A DNA stretch of 64,000 nucleotides, from assembly GCF_023554105.1 (NCBI RefSeq), contig NZ_JAMJWE010000017.1, forward strand, positions 19,865 through 83,864, read 5' to 3'. This stretch comes from Brucella sp. 21LCYQ03. GTDB lineage: Bacteria > Pseudomonadota > Alphaproteobacteria > Rhizobiales > Rhizobiaceae. The notes under the pieces were generated by a model. It worked only from the letters and a program-made list of their open reading frames with translations, did not search any database and had not been told where the DNA came from. Below, piece by piece: positions 63,061 through 64,000 of the stretch. Both the position numbers and the translations under genes were made by a program. Position 1 is the first letter of the stretch. The number at the start of each line of letters is the position of its first letter.

Positions 63061-64000
63061 TTATTGTTCCGATTTGTTCTGAAACGCTTCGGCCATGGCA
63101 CGCAGGGTTACAAATGTAGACGCTGCACCGGGATCGATATGACCGATTGAGCGCTCGCCAAGCTTGGCTGAGCGACCACGGCGCGATTCCATTGCAGCCG
63201 TTGCCTTCATGCCCGCTTCTGCACCGTCACGGGCAGCAATCAGCACGTCGAGCGTGGATTTTCCAGCCTGAGCTGCCTCGTTCGCGGCCTCAACCGCCGG
63301 AACCCAGGCATCGATCATCGTCTTGTCGCCGGGTGCCGCACGACCGCGATCCTGAATGCCTTGCGACGCCGCAGCTAACCATTCGGCAATACCATTGCCA
63401 TCAAGGTTCAGGCGATTGCTGACAGCTGTGCCTGCACGCAGGAACGCTGTCGCATAAAGCGGACCCGACGAAGCGCCAACCGCATCAAGAAACGCTTTGG
63501 CCATGCGCTTGCAGATGGCTTCAATGGTTTCATCGTCCTGCTCATCTTCAAGCGCATTTTGCACGGCCTTCCAGCCGATCTCCATGGTGATGCCGTGGTC
63601 GCCATCGCCAATCACGCCATCGAGTTCCGAAAGCCAGTTCTTGTCGGCAATGATCTGATTGCCGACATTCATCATCATTGCCTTGAACAGTGCAGGTGTC
63701 ACATCGCCATCAGTGATGAGTGCGCGCGGCGCGTCTGATGTTGCTTCCTTATGTTCAACGGCGCGCGCCGCCTTGCGTTGTGAAGCGGGTTCGCGATCTC
63801 CTGTCTGCACAGCACCAACCGTCAGGGCTGGGGTGTGGCATGGATGATCGAGCAGCGCCTGCAAGGTGGCGTCGAGCTTCATCAGTGTGACCGATGCGCC
63901 GGCCATTTCAAGGGACGTCGCATATTCACCGACCCAGGAGGCGTGGATCTGAATTTCACGACCATCGAGAATCTGCTTTACGCGGCGGAAGATCAGGTAA
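63061..64000 (-). CDS. Dihydroxyacetone kinase-type DhaK-DhaL fusion (5' end beyond window)
   Basis: The frame is open through the last base of the window, so the gene begins further right. Visible residues start YLIFRRVKQILDGREIQIHA and continue WVGEYATSLEMAGASVTLMK, the end of a DhaK (DAK1) domain. An Ala/Arg-rich linker is followed by a complete DhaL (DAK2) ATP-binding domain: NWLSELDGVIGDGDHGITME with the Mg2+-binding aspartates, DAVGASSGPLYATAFLRAG and GDKTMIDAWVPAVEAANEAA. Such fusions use ATP to phosphorylate dihydroxyacetone or tetruloses such as erythrulose. The substrate here cannot be decided without the upstream genes. Confidence 0.9.
   Translation of the reverse strand, partial: YLIFRRVKQILDGREIQIHASWVGEYATSLEMAGASVTLMKLDATLQALLDHPCHTPALTVGAVQTGDREPASQRKAARAVEHKEATSDAPRALITDGDVTPALFKAMMMNVGNQIIADKNWLSELDGVIGDGDHGITMEIGWKAVQNALEDEQDDETIEAICKRMAKAFLDAVGASSGPLYATAFLRAGTAVSNRLNLDGNGIAEWLAAASQGIQDRGRAAPGDKTMIDAWVPAVEAANEAAQAGKSTLDVLIAARDGAEAGMKATAAMESRRGRSAKLGERSIGHIDPGAASTFVTLRAMAEAFQNKSEQ

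Overview
The window looks like a chromosome segment from an alphaproteobacterium of the order Rhizobiales, most likely the Brucella/Ochrobactrum group. That is an inference from gene content (BA14K-type basic protein, DUF1737, DhaK-DhaL fusion, leuD next to a zincin-like protein, asd downstream of serA, a PATR-repeat autotransporter) and not from a database search. Most genes have moderate-to-high GC. The first 5.6 kb and the promoter of the large autotransporter are visibly AT-rich and look acquired.

Layout. (1) 1-5590: four tandem genes, the first cut by the window edge, built almost entirely of Ig-like/invasin-type (Big_1-like) modules with no visible signal peptide or membrane anchor, followed by an IS66 transposase scrap. 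(2) 6.3-18 kb: a catabolic locus flanked by two FadR-type GntR regulators. The first regulator precedes kdgD. The second is divergent from an eight-gene operon: ridA, a polar amino-acid ABC transporter (ATPase, two permeases, binding protein), hyuA, hyuB and an aminotransferase. Perfect palindromes of the same architecture lie in both control regions. (3) 18-23.9 kb: a membrane-lipid cluster related to E. coli ynbABCD, with an added PlsC-type acyltransferase and a small membrane protein. The five plus-strand genes overlap or abut. (4) 24-39 kb: housekeeping genes (typA, mgtE, an M3 oligopeptidase, a CitE-like lyase, leuD, a LysE exporter with a DapA-family enzyme, ohr/ohrR, asd, serA).

The serA-asd gap holds an unannotated 42-codon reading frame with a strong ribosome binding site. 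Its end is packed with Thr, Lys, Ile and Met codons, and an intrinsic terminator stands just before asd. This has the layout of a classical transcription attenuator for the aspartate family.

(5) 39-46 kb: a 2032-residue autotransporter with an extremely AT-rich upstream region, an IS3 remnant and tRNA-Lys(UUU). (6) 46-61.8 kb: a membrane alpha/beta hydrolase, a BA14K-like protein, lipB, an EamA permease, a sugar oxidoreductase/isomerase pair, an IS3 remnant, a FixL/FixJ-like two-component pair followed by a secreted GlcG/HbpS-like protein, an FMN reductase, rsmJ, a RluA-type pseudouridine synthase, a DUF6880-like protein and a PAS-GGDEF protein. (7) 61.8-64 kb: a decayed spacer with an IS630-like scrap, then the 3' part of a DhaK-DhaL fusion kinase that runs off the window.

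Most notable for follow-up: the asd leader/attenuator, the signal-less Ig-like protein array, the ynb-type lipid cluster, the paired GntR operators, and the two-component/HbpS-like neighbourhood.
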